64,000 nucleotides of DNA from Phycisphaerales bacterium Planc_01 (GTDB lineage Bacteria > Planctomycetota > Phycisphaerae > Sedimentisphaerales > Anaerobacaceae). This document shows positions 25,538 through 34,521 of the stretch, one piece after another. The first letter of the stretch is position 1, and every line of letters begins with the position of its first letter. A program made the position numbers and the translations under genes. The DNA lies in NCBI GenBank assembly GCA_001603075.1, contig LVBB01000144.1, forward strand, positions 1 through 64,000, given 5' to 3'. The notes under the pieces were generated by a model. That model had not been told where the DNA came from. It searched no databases and saw only the letters and a program-made list of their open reading frames with translations.

Positions 25538-26377
25538 ATGCAGATCGCCGATATCGTGACACGCTCGCGCCAGCCCGGCCCCTGGGTGGATGCCGACAAG
25601 ATTCCCTGGCACGAGCCGGGATTCAGTCGGCGGATGCTGCAAGAGCACCTCTCGCAAGAGCACAACCTGGCCAGCCGCCGGTTCGTCATCGTGGATGAGC
25701 ACGTGCAATGGATTCATCATCACCTGCTGGGAGACACGCCCGCGCGGATTCTGGACCTCGGATGCGGGCCGGGCCTCTACACCAGCCGGCTGGCGAAGCT
25801 GAAACACTCCTGTGTCGGCATCGACTGCTCCCCCGCTTCGATGGAATACGCGATGCAGCAGGCGGCCGAGCAGCAGTTGGACTGCACCTATGTGCACGGC
25901 GACGTGCGGACCATCGATTTCGGAACCGGATTCGACCTGGTGATGATGGTGTTTGGGGAGCTGAACGTCTTCCATTCGTCCGATGCCAGAACGATCGTGG
26001 CCAAAGCCCGGCGAGCGCTGGCTCCAGACGGCGTCCTGCTTCTGGAGCCGCACCGGTTCAGCGCGATCGAACAATTGGGCAGGCAAGGCCCCTCTTGGCA
26101 CACTGCGGAATCGGGCTTGTTCTCCGATACGCCGCACCTCTGGCTCGAAGAGAGCTTCTGGAACCCGCAGAGCTGCACGGCGATTCAGTACTTCTACGTG
26201 ATTGACGCCGCAACGGGCGACGTGACACGACACGGGCAGACGATCCAGGCCTATACGGACGAACAATACCGCAACCTGCTGGCCGATTGCGGGTTCAAGT
26301 CGATTGAATTGCTGCCCTCTCTCGGAACCACCGAGGAGGCCGGGCAGCGTCATCTCATGGCCGTTGTGGCGCGTTGA
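25538..26377 (+). CDS. class I SAM-dependent methyltransferase
   Basis: This 279-residue protein has motif I ILDLGCGPGLYTSRL, acidic loop VGIDCSPASMEYA and motif IV DLVMMVFGELNVFH. The N-terminal 60 residues (MQIADIVTRSRQPGPW, then FSRRMLQEHLSQEHNLASRR) form a helical cap. The C-terminal region has long strands with conserved aromatics (IQYFYVIDAATGDV) found in several uncharacterised small-molecule methyltransferases. A clear CAGGAGAG site precedes the ATG. It follows the aminotransferase by 29 nt. The substrate is unknown. Confidence 0.87.
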   Translation: MQIADIVTRSRQPGPWVDADKIPWHEPGFSRRMLQEHLSQEHNLASRRFVIVDEHVQWIHHHLLGDTPARILDLGCGPGLYTSRLAKLKHSCVGIDCSPASMEYAMQQAAEQQLDCTYVHGDVRTIDFGTGFDLVMMVFGELNVFHSSDARTIVAKARRALAPDGVLLLEPHRFSAIEQLGRQGPSWHTAESGLFSDTPHLWLEESFWNPQSCTAIQYFYVIDAATGDVTRHGQTIQAYTDEQYRNLLADCGFKSIELLPSLGTTEEAGQRHLMAVVAR

Positions 26378-26395
26378 ATCGACAGGAGATATGCC

Positions 26396-27280
26396 ATGAC
26401 CGAGCACCTTTTCTACATCGTAGACGTATTTGCCGAGCGAAAGTATGCGGGCAATCAGCTTGCGGTCTTTCGAAACGCAGGTGATCTGACCGACGACGAG
26501 ATGCAGCAGATCGCACGCGAGATGAACTTCTCGGAGACGACATTCATCCTGTCGGATGCACCGCACGATGGCGGATACGACGTGCGGATCTTCACACCCG
26601 TCGCGGAGGTGCCCTTCGCAGGGCATCCGACTCTGGGAACCGCTTACATCATCCGCCGCGAGATCGTCGGTGAAGACATCACACAGGTCAACCTGAACCT
26701 GAAGCTCAAGCAGATCCCCGTCGCGTTCGGACAGGAGGCGGGCCGCAGCATTCTGTGGATGAAGCAGAAGTCGCCCGACTTCGGGGACACGACGGATCCG
26801 GCGTCGATGGCGGAACTGCTGGGGCTGGCTGTAGAGCAGATCGACACGCGCTTCCCCATCCAGGCGGTCTCGACGGGCCTGTGGTTTGCCATCGTTCCTC
26901 TGAAAGACCTCGAAGCGGTGAAGCAGGCGAGGGTCAACCGTGACAGGTACTTCGCCGAATCGCGACAGAGGAACGAGGACGGCATCCTGGTCTTCTGTCC
27001 CGAGACATACGACCCGAGGGACAATCTGAACGTCCGCGTGTTCGTGCCGCTCTATGGAATCGAGGAGGACCCGGCCACGGGCAGCGGCAACGGCTGCCTG
27101 GCGGGTTATCTCGTCAAGCACCGCTACTGGGGCGACACCCGCATCGACGCCCGCGTCGAACAGGGCTACGAGATCGACCGGCCTTCACTGATCCGCCTGA
27201 GGGCCGGGCAACAGCAGGATGCGATCGACGTCCACGTTGGCGGCAACGTCGTCATGGTCGCGAAAGGACAATGGTTATGA
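26396..27280 (+). CDS. PhzF family isomerase-like protein
   Basis: This is a 294-residue protein of the PhzF/YddE family, which shares the diaminopimelate-epimerase fold. It begins FYIVDVFAERKYAGNQLAVF. The catalytic Glu is probably E47 in MNFSETTFIL. EVPFAGHPTLGTAYII and DPATGSGNGCLAGYLV are the paired phosphate/carboxylate loops. PhzF itself isomerises a phenazine precursor, but most relatives have unknown substrates. It lies 18 nt after a methyltransferase and overlaps the Fe-S gene by 4 nt. It shares its fold with the DapF homologue 1.1 kb downstream. Confidence 0.9.
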   Translation: MTEHLFYIVDVFAERKYAGNQLAVFRNAGDLTDDEMQQIAREMNFSETTFILSDAPHDGGYDVRIFTPVAEVPFAGHPTLGTAYIIRREIVGEDITQVNLNLKLKQIPVAFGQEAGRSILWMKQKSPDFGDTTDPASMAELLGLAVEQIDTRFPIQAVSTGLWFAIVPLKDLEAVKQARVNRDRYFAESRQRNEDGILVFCPETYDPRDNLNVRVFVPLYGIEEDPATGSGNGCLAGYLVKHRYWGDTRIDARVEQGYEIDRPSLIRLRAGQQQDAIDVHVGGNVVMVAKGQWL

Positions 27281-27969
27281 TCGCCAGCCAGACCGTCAAA
27301 GACCTGGCAAGACAACTGGGCGCTGATCTGTGCGGCGTTGCGCCCGCAAGCCGCTTCGATCAGGCTCCGAAGGGATTTCATCCGAGGGACCTGTTCCCGC
27401 AGGTCCGGTCGGTCCTGGCAGTTGCGAAGCGGTTCCCCGAAGGTCCCTTCCATGCGCGCAGCCCGATCCCGTACAGCGTCGCCAACGACATGATCCTCGC
27501 CGAGGTCGGTCGACTGGTCTGTGCGCTTTGCGTCCGGCTGGAAGGCGCGGATCATCTCTGCGCCGTGCCCGTGCCGAGCGAACCGTACGAGTATTGGGAC
27601 GCGCCGAATCGCGAAGGGCGAGGCCTGCTGTCGCTCAAGCACGCCGGTTGGCTGGCAGGACTGGGCGTCATCAGCAAGAACACACTGCTGACCAACCGTG
27701 AGTTCGGCAACCGGATCTGCCTGGGAGCCATCCTGCTGGACGTCGAACTGGAGGGCGATGCGATGGCTGACTACCCGCTCTGCGCCGAGGATTGCCGGCG
27801 CTGTGTCGACGCCTGTCCCGCCCGCGCCATCGACGGCTTGACGGTCAACCAGAAGCGCTGCCGAAGCCACGCGCAAAGCCGGACAGCCAAAGGGGAGCCC
27901 ATCTGCGTCTGCAACAACTGTCGCGCTGTCTGCCCTAACGGCAGAGGCACTCTGGCGGCAAGCGTCTGA
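27277..27969 (+). CDS. 4Fe-4S protein related to epoxyqueuosine reductase
   Basis: This is a 230-residue protein. Residues 120-170 carry LKHAGWLAGLGVISKNTLLT, matching the QueG-like core AGLGxIGKxxLL. Cys clusters follow: CAEDCRRCVDACPARAI (first 4Fe-4S) and CVCNNCRAVCP (second). The upstream 100 residues form the alpha/beta part common to these double-cluster proteins. It is shorter than QueG (about 350 residues) and lacks the HEAT-like C-terminus, so it belongs to the shorter uncharacterised group. It is probably a reductase or electron-transfer protein. It overlaps the PhzF stop as ATGA (ATG 27277). Confidence 0.82.
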   Translation: MIASQTVKDLARQLGADLCGVAPASRFDQAPKGFHPRDLFPQVRSVLAVAKRFPEGPFHARSPIPYSVANDMILAEVGRLVCALCVRLEGADHLCAVPVPSEPYEYWDAPNREGRGLLSLKHAGWLAGLGVISKNTLLTNREFGNRICLGAILLDVELEGDAMADYPLCAEDCRRCVDACPARAIDGLTVNQKRCRSHAQSRTAKGEPICVCNNCRAVCPNGRGTLAASV

Positions 27970-27987
27970 TAGCCGAGAAGACCGAGA

Positions 27988-28317
27988 ATGCCATCGTTGA
28001 ACACGGAGCAGTTCAATCCCGTGACGCTCTCGATGCCCGTCCAGCACAAGACTCTTGCCACGCGGGCGGGCCTGGGCTGGATCGGCAAGTCGGCCCTGCT
28101 CGTCACCAAGGAGTACGGGCCGGCGGTGCGGCTGGGCTCGGCGCTGACCGATGCCGATCTCCGGACGGGCACGCCGACGGACACCGCGCGCTGCGGCAAC
28201 TGCCGCCAGTGTGTGGACCGCTGCCCGGCCCGGGCCGTCGTCGGGAACAACTGGCAGGCGGGCATGGCCCGCGAAGGCGCAGAACCGGGCGAAGCGATCA
28301 TTGATGAAATCGAGTGA
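27988..28317 (+). pseudogene. truncated copy of a 4Fe-4S epoxyqueuosine-reductase-like gene
   Basis: This 109-codon open frame has only the central part of the family. It begins near VQHKTLATRAGLGWIGKSALLVT, and has one 4Fe-4S motif (CGNCRQCVDRCPA). It then ends without the second cluster. Compared with the intact 230-residue neighbour, about 90 N-terminal residues and the C-terminal cluster region are missing. No start with a good ribosome-binding site is seen. It may be a decayed tandem relative or a short functional protein. The dapF promoter overlaps its 3' end. Confidence 0.6.
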
Positions 28318-28329
28318 GTCGTATATAAA
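28301..28329 (+). promoter_or_regulatory. promoter of the DapF homologue gene
   Basis: TTGATG at 28301-28306, 17 bases, then TATAAA at 28324-28329. A start near 28336 gives a leader of about 45 nt before the ATG at 28381. It lies across the end of the truncated Fe-S gene. Confidence 0.6.
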
Positions 28330-28380
28330 CCAGATTCGTTTAACGCCGTCAGAAACACGTGTTTTGCAGGGCAGGGGAAA

Positions 28381-29256
28381 ATGGAAGTGGATTTCAAGAA
28401 GTATCACGGGTTGGGCAACGACTATCTGGTGATCGACCCGAACGTGCGGGATGTGGCGATGACCGAGGCGAACGTCCGGCTGATCTGCGACCGCAACTTC
28501 GGCGTCGGCTCCGACGGCATCCTCTACGGGCCGATCCTCGACGGAGACATCCCCAGATTGCGGATTCTCAACCCCGACGGCAGCGAGGCCGAGAAGAGCG
28601 GCAACGGCCTGCGCATCTTCGCCAAGTACCTCTTCGAGAAGAAATACATCCGGTCCAAGACATTCCAGATCAAGACCCTGGGCGGCACCGTTCACGTGCA
28701 GGTCAAGGACGACACCGCGAACCTGATCCGCATCAACATGGGCAAGGTGACGTTCGTCAGCACCGAGATTCCCGTCAGGGGCGAACGCCGCGAGGTGGTC
28801 AACGAGGTGCTGGATGTCAACGGCGTCGATTTCAGGGTGACGTGCCTGTCCATCGGCAATCCACACTGCGTGATCCCGATGGAAGAGGTCTGTGAGGAGC
28901 GGGCCCGCGCGATCGGGCCGTTCGTGGAGAACCACCAGCGGTTTCCCAACCGGATCAACATGCAACTGCTCAAAGTCATCGACCGTGCCAACATCGACAT
29001 CCGCATCTGGGAGCGCGGCGCCGGCTACACACTGGCCTCGGGCAGCAGCTCGTGCGCAGCCGCCTGCGCCGCCCACCGACTGGGCCTGGTGGACAACGAC
29101 ATCACCGTTCACATGCCTGGCGGAAAGCTGCACATCGAGATCATGCCCGACAGTGAAGTCTTCATGACCGGCCCGGTGGAGGGCACCTTCGAGGGCACGT
29201 TCCACGCCGACCTGCTGGAGAGGATATCAAATATCAAAATGAGAGTACCAAGATGA
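28381..29256 (+). CDS. dapF: diaminopimelate epimerase homologue with both catalytic cysteines replaced by serine
   Basis: This is a 291-residue DapF-fold protein. It starts with YHGLGNDYLVID and keeps LNPDGSEAEKSGNGLRIFAK and IWERGAGYTLASGSSSCAAA. In DapF enzymes the two catalytic bases are Cys in ...CGNGxR (position 73 in the Haemophilus numbering) and Cys in TxACGxGACA. Here the first is S73 (AGC) and the second S220 (TCG). Other substrate-binding motifs, such as SIGNPHCV, are intact. DapF interconverts LL- and meso-diaminopimelate for peptidoglycan and lysine. Either a Ser/Ser epimerase, a different racemase or a non-catalytic protein is possible. The last ten residues are encoded inside an AT-rich repeat. 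Confidence 0.85.
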   Translation: MEVDFKKYHGLGNDYLVIDPNVRDVAMTEANVRLICDRNFGVGSDGILYGPILDGDIPRLRILNPDGSEAEKSGNGLRIFAKYLFEKKYIRSKTFQIKTLGGTVHVQVKDDTANLIRINMGKVTFVSTEIPVRGERREVVNEVLDVNGVDFRVTCLSIGNPHCVIPMEEVCEERARAIGPFVENHQRFPNRINMQLLKVIDRANIDIRIWERGAGYTLASGSSSCAAACAAHRLGLVDNDITVHMPGGKLHIEIMPDSEVFMTGPVEGTFEGTFHADLLERISNIKMRVPR

Positions 29257-29334
29257 CAAATCAAAAACCCATAATGGCAGGAGCCATCGCCAAAGGCGAT
29301 TCCGCAACTTTGATATTTGCGTTTTGATCTTTGC
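29225..29334. repeat. AT-rich inverted-repeat element at the end of dapF
   Basis: This roughly 110-bp element has AAATATCAAA at 29229-29238 and its reverse complement TTTGATATTT at 29309-29318. A central hairpin pairs ATCGCC (29286-29291) with GGCGAT (29295-29300) around AAA. Base composition differs sharply from the GC-rich neighbours. It spans the dapF stop codon. It looks like a dispersed intergenic repeat, but only one copy was found here. Confidence 0.6.
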
Positions 29335-29341
29335 AGTGACG

Positions 29342-29809
29342 ATGTGGCCGCGACTGAGACGTGCAACGAATGCCGACTGTGAACCGGTGAGAACCCTTGT
29401 GTTCACAGTCCTCGACGAGTACGGCCTGAAACCCGACCCCGACGGCACCGACGCCGACCTCGATGACATCGAACGATCGTACTTCGCGCGGGGCGGCACG
29501 TTCTGCGTCCTGGAAGACCAGGACGGTTCGATCGTCGGCGCCTATGGCCTCTACCCCACGACGGATCGGGCCTGCGAGTTGCGGAAGATGTACCTGCGGC
29601 GTACGCATCGTGGCCGGGGCCTCGGCAAGCGACTGCTCGAAGATGCCCTCAATGCCGCCGGCAGGCTGGGATTCACAACCGTGACTCTGGAAACGGCCTC
29701 CGTCCTGAAAGAAGCCATCGCTCTCTACAGGCGATATGGCTTCGTCCCCTGCCCCAGCGACCATCTCGCCACCCGCTGCGACCAGGCCTATGTCCTCGAA
29801 CGATCGTAA
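29342..29809 (+). CDS. GNAT family N-acetyltransferase
   Basis: This is a 155-residue GNAT protein. Motif A is KMYLRRTHRGRGLGKRLLEDAL with the R-G-x-G-L-G acetyl-CoA loop. The end has ALYRRYGFVPCPSDHLATRC with the usual aromatic. The N-terminus is PRLRRATNADCEPVRTLV, a normal first strand and helix. The start is probably the ATG at 29342; a TTG at 29324 lies within the AT-rich repeat. It lies 85 nt after dapF, separated by the repeat, and converges on the Minf_1886 gene. The substrate is unknown. Confidence 0.82.
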   Translation: MWPRLRRATNADCEPVRTLVFTVLDEYGLKPDPDGTDADLDDIERSYFARGGTFCVLEDQDGSIVGAYGLYPTTDRACELRKMYLRRTHRGRGLGKRLLEDALNAAGRLGFTTVTLETASVLKEAIALYRRYGFVPCPSDHLATRCDQAYVLERS

Positions 29810-29815
29810 CCGACC

Positions 29816-30169
29816 TCAGAAAGCGACAAGGTCGTCGAAGGCAGTGGCGAAATCGTAGACGTCGTTGAAGTCATCGATGGTGTCGGTGGGCTGGGCGCTC
29901 ATCCATTCGTAGTCGATCAGCGTGTAGACGATCTCGCCGAAGTGGCGTGTGGTCTTGAGGCCCCAGGAGCGCAGGACCATAGGGGCCAGCCGGCCGTATT
30001 TCTCTGCGGCCATCCGACGCAAACCCTCGCACAGGGTCTGGCCGGTGATGTGCTGCTGTTCGCCGACGATGTTCTTGATCGTGTAGCCGAGACCCTCGTA
30101 GACGAACTTGAAAGCCGCCACACTGAAGCGGCCGTCCGCTATCGCAATTTCATCGAGACTTTTCTTCAT
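29816..30169 (-). CDS. Minf_1886 family protein
   Basis: This is a 117-residue protein with the conserved pattern of the Minf_1886 family: FKFVYEGLGYTI near residue 23, HITGQTLCEGLRRMA, and MVLRSWGLKTTRHFGEIVYTLID. Family members are widespread in planctomycetes and verrucomicrobia and have no assigned function. The start is the ATG at 30169 (MKKSLDEIAI); a longer frame has no coding character. It is the last gene of the long minus-strand block after metG (67 nt gap) and overlaps no other gene. The association with metG and the upstream genes suggests a housekeeping role, but this is inference. Confidence 0.85.
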   Translation of the reverse strand: MKKSLDEIAIADGRFSVAAFKFVYEGLGYTIKNIVGEQQHITGQTLCEGLRRMAAEKYGRLAPMVLRSWGLKTTRHFGEIVYTLIDYEWMSAQPTDTIDDFNDVYDFATAFDDLVAF

Positions 30170-30236
30170 ATCCCCTTGCTTTGCAGAGAGGCCCCTGACA
30201 GCCCCCGAGAGCCTATTGGACCTATCGAATGGGTCG

Positions 30237-32255
30237 TCAGGACACGGCCAGTCCGGGCGTTGCGCCGGCGTCGGGCGACAGGACAAACACATCGGCGCCA
30301 CCGGGACCACAGGCCAGAATCATGCCTTCGGAGGTGCCGAACTTCATCTTACGGGGTTTCAGGTTGGCGAAGAAAACCACCAGCCGGCCCACGAGCTGCT
30401 CGGGCCGGTAGGCCTTGGCGATGCCCGCCAGGACGTTCCTCTCGACACCACCGACGTCCAGCACGAGGTGCAGGAGCTTGTCGGCGCCCTCGACAGGTTC
30501 GGCCGTCAGCACCTTGGCGATCCGCAGATCGAGCTTGGCGAAATCATCGATGGTCACTTCCGGCTTGAAGGGCGAAACCGCCGCCTTCTCGGGTTCCGGT
30601 GCCGGCGCCGCCTTGGGGGCCTGGCCTTCCTTGCTTTCTTCCAGCATGGTCTGTACCTGTTCCTCGTCAATTCTCTCAAACAACCGTTCAAACGTACCGA
30701 TTTCGTGATCTTGCAGGATTCTGCCCACGTCCGCAAAGCCCAGCGGCTCGACGTTCAGGAACTTCTCGACCTTCTCGGCGAACTTCGGCAGGATGGGCTT
30801 GAGGTAGATCGTCAGGATCTTCATCGCGTTCAGTGTCGCGGTCAATGTCGCCCGCGTCTGCTCGGGATCGACCTTGATCGTCGCCCAGGGCTGCTTGGTT
30901 TCGACATACCGGTTGGCCTCGTCAGCCAGAGCACTGACCGTGCGGACTACGGCGGCATAGTCGAGCCCTTCGTAGCCCGCGACGACGGCGTCCCTGGCGG
31001 CCGCGAGCCGCTCAATGAGCCGAAGGCCCTCATCATCGAGCCGGCCGAGCCGACCGTCAAGCTTGTTCGCCAGCATGGGCCCGGACCGCGAAGCGAGATT
31101 GGCGTACTTGCCGACGATGTCGGCGTTCGTCTTGTTGACGAAGTCCTCGATCCCCAGGTCAATGTCGCCGACCGTGTCGGTCAGCTTGCTGGCATAGTAG
31201 TATCGCAGGCTTTCCGGGTCGAGATGCCGAGCGAAGGTGGCCGCGCGGATGAACGTCCCGCGCGACTTGCTCATCTTCTCGCCGTTGACGGTGAGAAATC
31301 CGTGCACGAAGAGCTTGTTGGCCGTCTTGAAGCCCGAGCCCATGAGCATGGCCGGCCAGAACAGGGCATGGAAGTACATGATGTCCTTGCCGATGAAATG
31401 GTACAGCTCGTTTTCCGGGCTATTCCAGAGGGAGTCGAAGTCCAGCCCATGTCGCTCGCAGTAATTCCGAGCCGAGGCCATATAGCCGATGGGGGCGTCG
31501 AGCCAGACATAAAAATACTTGTTCTCCTCGCCCGGAATTTTGAATCCGAAGTACGGCCCATCGCGGGAGATGTCCCAGTCCTTCAGGCCGGCCTTGAACC
31601 ACTCGTCAAGCTTGTTGGCGACGGACTTCTGCGTGTGCCCGGCGACGATCAGCGCCTTGAGTCGGTCCTCGTAGTCGGCCAGTTTGAAGAAGTAATGCTC
31701 GGACCTCTGAAGCACGGGCGTCGCGCCGCACGTGGCGCAGCGGGGTTCGACCAGGTCCTTCGGCTGATACGTGGCGCCGCACGCCTCGCAGGAATCGCCG
31801 TACTGATCGGCGGCGCCGCAGCGGGGACACGTGCCGCGCACATAGCGGTCGGGCAGCGGCATCTCGCAGCGCTGGCAGTACGTCTGCTCGACGTCGCGCC
31901 GCTCGATCGAACCGGCCCGATCGAGCCGGGTGAAGATCAGTTCGCTGAGCTGCCGATTCTCGGGCGAATGGGTCGTGTAATAATTGTCGAACTCGATGTG
32001 AAAGCGATCGAAATCGGCCTTGTGCTCTTTGTGGATCCGCCCGATGAGTTCCTCGGGCGTGATGCCGGCGTTCCGTGCGCTGAGCATGATGGGCGTACCG
32101 TGCGTATCGTCGGCGCAGAAGTAAAGGCACCGGTTGCCGCACGCTTTCTGGAAGCGAACCCAGATATCGGTCTGGAGGTATTCCACCAGGTGCCCGATGT
32201 GGATCGGGCCGTTGGCATACGGCAGCGCCGAGGTGACTACGATCTGTCGAGGCAT
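30237..32255 (-). CDS. metG: methionyl-tRNA synthetase
   Basis: This is a 672-residue class I synthetase with a C-terminal tRNA-binding domain. HIGH is residues 19-22 in [21 protein letters not shown] is in [13 protein letters not shown] zinc knuckle has [26 protein letters not shown] and CATCGA, matching the four-Cys-pair type. From about residue 565 the EMAP/Trbp-like domain ([23 protein letters not shown] through [12 protein letters not shown]) improves tRNA binding. A Pro/Ala-rich linker precedes it. It follows the PSP1 gene by 16 nt. The order tmk-holB-PSP1-metG is close to the conserved order in Firmicutes. Confidence 0.97.
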   Translation of the reverse strand: MPRQIVVTSALPYANGPIHIGHLVEYLQTDIWVRFQKACGNRCLYFCADDTHGTPIMLSARNAGITPEELIGRIHKEHKADFDRFHIEFDNYYTTHSPENRQLSELIFTRLDRAGSIERRDVEQTYCQRCEMPLPDRYVRGTCPRCGAADQYGDSCEACGATYQPKDLVEPRCATCGATPVLQRSEHYFFKLADYEDRLKALIVAGHTQKSVANKLDEWFKAGLKDWDISRDGPYFGFKIPGEENKYFYVWLDAPIGYMASARNYCERHGLDFDSLWNSPENELYHFIGKDIMYFHALFWPAMLMGSGFKTANKLFVHGFLTVNGEKMSKSRGTFIRAATFARHLDPESLRYYYASKLTDTVGDIDLGIEDFVNKTNADIVGKYANLASRSGPMLANKLDGRLGRLDDEGLRLIERLAAARDAVVAGYEGLDYAAVVRTVSALADEANRYVETKQPWATIKVDPEQTRATLTATLNAMKILTIYLKPILPKFAEKVEKFLNVEPLGFADVGRILQDHEIGTFERLFERIDEEQVQTMLEESKEGQAPKAAPAPEPEKAAVSPFKPEVTIDDFAKLDLRIAKVLTAEPVEGADKLLHLVLDVGGVERNVLAGIAKAYRPEQLVGRLVVFFANLKPRKMKFGTSEGMILACGPGGADVFVLSPDAGATPGLAVS

Positions 32256-32271
32256 GTATCGTCCTTCGCGT

Positions 32272-33273
32272 CTATTTCTTTCTGGGATTGCCGCCTCGGC
32301 GTGGTCGGCGTGGCGGTGGAGGCGGCTCGGAACCCTCGGGCTTCTCCTGCCGGACCGGCGGCGCGGGAAGGATCGTCACCTCGTCCACGGGAAACGCCAT
32401 CCTCTCGCCCCGCTCGGACTCGACGACCACGAGCTGCGTCAGAATCTGGGCGTCGATGACCTTGCCCTCGAAGACTTTCCCTTCGGCCGGCTTGGCCTGT
32501 ACCCAGGTGCTTCTCTTGGGCAGTCGCTTCTTGAGCGACGTGTAGGTCTCGTCCTCATAGCGAAGGCAGCATTTCAGTCGGCCGCAGTAGCCGGAGATCT
32601 TGGACGGATCGAGCGTGGCCTTCTGCATCTTCGCCATGCGCATGTTGACGGGCTTGAGCAATTGCAGAAAGCGGATGCAGCAACACTCCTGGCCACAGCT
32701 CTCGACGTCGCCCAGCAGTTTTGCCTCGTCGCGCGAGCCGATCTGCCGCATTTCGATCCGCGTCTGGTATTCCTGGGCCAGCCGGCGAACCAGTTCGCGA
32801 AAATCCACACGGCCGTCGGCCATGAAATAAAAGACGATCCGCTCGCCACCGAAGATGTGCTCGGCATCGACGATCTTCATCTTCAGGCCCAGATCCTTGA
32901 CGAAACGCTCGCAGCAGGCGATTTCCTCATCGGTGATCTTCGTCAGATGCTGTTCTTCGCAGATGTCGTCGGCGGTCGCAATGCGAAGGACCTTGCCGGC
33001 GATCTCATTGGGAAAGTTGATGTCGCTGTTGGCGAAGTAGCTGCAGATCTGCTCCTCGGTGAACCGGAAGCGGCCGTCCTTGTACGAGATCGGCTGTCCT
33101 ACGATGTAGCCCAGTTCAAGGCCTTTGTCCGTCTTGACCACAACCCGCGCCGGCGTCCTGGGCAACTGCGCTTCCTCGTGCTCGAACAAGCCGAGGTTGT
33201 TCATCCGCCCATAGCGCACCAGCATGTACTTCTTACCCTTGACGGGTTTCTGTTTGGCCGTTGTTTCGGTCAT
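32272..33273 (-). CDS. PSP1 domain protein (RicT/YaaT-like)
   Basis: This is a 333-residue protein of the PSP1 family. After [14 protein letters not shown] and [13 protein letters not shown] come the conserved pieces [32 protein letters not shown] and [19 protein letters not shown], with several Cys that bind iron-sulfur in the Bacillus RicT complex. The C-terminal 40 residues are Pro/Arg-rich ([12 protein letters not shown]). RicT with RicA and RicF affects RNase Y activity in Bacillus. No RicA/RicF homologues are seen here, so the partner is unknown. It lies between holB (75 nt gap) and metG (16 nt gap). Confidence 0.88.
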   Translation of the reverse strand: MTETTAKQKPVKGKKYMLVRYGRMNNLGLFEHEEAQLPRTPARVVVKTDKGLELGYIVGQPISYKDGRFRFTEEQICSYFANSDINFPNEIAGKVLRIATADDICEEQHLTKITDEEIACCERFVKDLGLKMKIVDAEHIFGGERIVFYFMADGRVDFRELVRRLAQEYQTRIEMRQIGSRDEAKLLGDVESCGQECCCIRFLQLLKPVNMRMAKMQKATLDPSKISGYCGRLKCCLRYEDETYTSLKKRLPKRSTWVQAKPAEGKVFEGKVIDAQILTQLVVVESERGERMAFPVDEVTILPAPPVRQEKPEGSEPPPPPRRPRRGGNPRKK

Positions 33274-33348
33274 ATCGACAATCCTAACCGGGAGTCCGCC
33301 ACATGCCGGGCGGGAACGGGAATCCCGTAAATGGAGAACTACACAGAA

Positions 33349-34473
33349 TTAACGCTTTGGGCAGATTATAGCAGATGGGGCCAGACGCAACAACAGCCGC
33401 TCGAAAATTAGCTTCTCGTTGACGTTGGCGTCGATCCAGCGGAGGGCCTCATAGGCCTCGTCGATGCACCGGGCGGCCTGTTCGGGGTCGAGCCGACCGG
33501 CCAGACGCGCAATCTCCTGGCCCTGGTCGGCGTGGATCAACACATGATCCGGCGCCACGTTGACCATCATGGCGTCATGGAACGCCGACAGGAGGATCTG
33601 AATGACGGTCTTCTGGGCCCGCCGGCCGAGATCGCTCTTGCTGACTGTCTTGTCGAGGTCGGCCCAGGCAGCGGCGATCTCCTTGGCGGCAGCGATGAAC
33701 CGCTCGGCCAGCTCCAGAACGTCGGTCCGCTGGAAGCCTGCGGCGGCTGCGACAATCCCCCTCTTCGCGTCGAACAGCGCCAGCCCGCCCTGCTCCAGCC
33801 GGGCCCATTGGCTGGCCAATCCCAGACTGCCCTGGGCCAGCCTCGCGAAGAACTGGGCGCGCCCGCGGTCGAGCCCCATCTCGGCCAATCGGGCGATGAT
33901 CCGATCTTCGGCGACCGGTCCGAAACGGACGATCTGGCAGCGCGATTTCGTCGTCGGCAGGAGCTGTTCGAGACGGGTGCAGAGCAGGATGATCGTACAA
34001 TAGTGCGGCGGCTCTTCCAGCACCTTCAGCAGGGCGTTCTGCGACGAGGCGTTCAGTTTTTCGGCCTCGCTGACAACGAACACCTTGCGTTCGGACACCG
34101 TCGGGCGGATCGTGACCTTTTCCAGCAGGAACTCGCGGACGACGTCGATCGGAAACTCGACCGGGGCTTTGCGCCCCTTGCCCTCTTTCGTGAACTCCAG
34201 CAACTCCTTGTGGACGTGGGAGTAGTCCGGGTGTGCGCCCCCTTCGAACAGAGCGCAAGATTCGCATGAGCCACAACTGTCGGCAAAGCCTTCGCCGTCG
34301 CCGGCAACGGGATTCCGGCAAAGCACGAGACGGGCCCATTCGCAGGCGGTCGTATACTTGCCCACGCCTTCGAGCCCGGCGAAGATATACGCATGCGCGG
34401 CGCGGCCGGCCGCCCGCCCGCGCTGCAAAATCTCAATCGCCCTGTCCTGACAGAACACGTTTTTCAACGCCAT
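33349..34473 (-). CDS. holB: DNA polymerase III subunit delta'
   Basis: This is a 374-residue clamp-loader AAA+ subunit. The P-loop-like motif is AGLEGVGKYTTACEWA, followed by a zinc site with CGSCESCALFEGGAHPD. The sensor region NASSQNALLKVLEEPPHYC and TRLEQLLPTTKSRCQIVRF is typical of delta' / gamma subunits. It loads the sliding clamp together with delta and gamma/tau. The start is the ATG at 34473 (MALKNVFCQD); four more codons upstream are possible but not needed. It lies 48 nt after tmk and 75 nt before the PSP1 gene. Confidence 0.93.
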   Translation of the reverse strand: MALKNVFCQDRAIEILQRGRAAGRAAHAYIFAGLEGVGKYTTACEWARLVLCRNPVAGDGEGFADSCGSCESCALFEGGAHPDYSHVHKELLEFTKEGKGRKAPVEFPIDVVREFLLEKVTIRPTVSERKVFVVSEAEKLNASSQNALLKVLEEPPHYCTIILLCTRLEQLLPTTKSRCQIVRFGPVAEDRIIARLAEMGLDRGRAQFFARLAQGSLGLASQWARLEQGGLALFDAKRGIVAAAAGFQRTDVLELAERFIAAAKEIAAAWADLDKTVSKSDLGRRAQKTVIQILLSAFHDAMMVNVAPDHVLIHADQGQEIARLAGRLDPEQAARCIDEAYEALRWIDANVNEKLIFERLLLRLAPSAIICPKR

Positions 34474-34521
34474 AGAAGACCACACTCAGTCTATTCATCC
34501 GATCGAAGATCGGCATATGTC

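Noticed and set aside
30108-32459. 783-codon plus-strand frame opposite metG
   Set aside because: Antisense shadow of methionyl-tRNA synthetase.
33316-33328. Palindrome ACGGGAATCCCGT as a holB terminator
   Set aside because: One-base centre and no T-run on either strand; PSP1 follows in the same direction, so termination is not expected.
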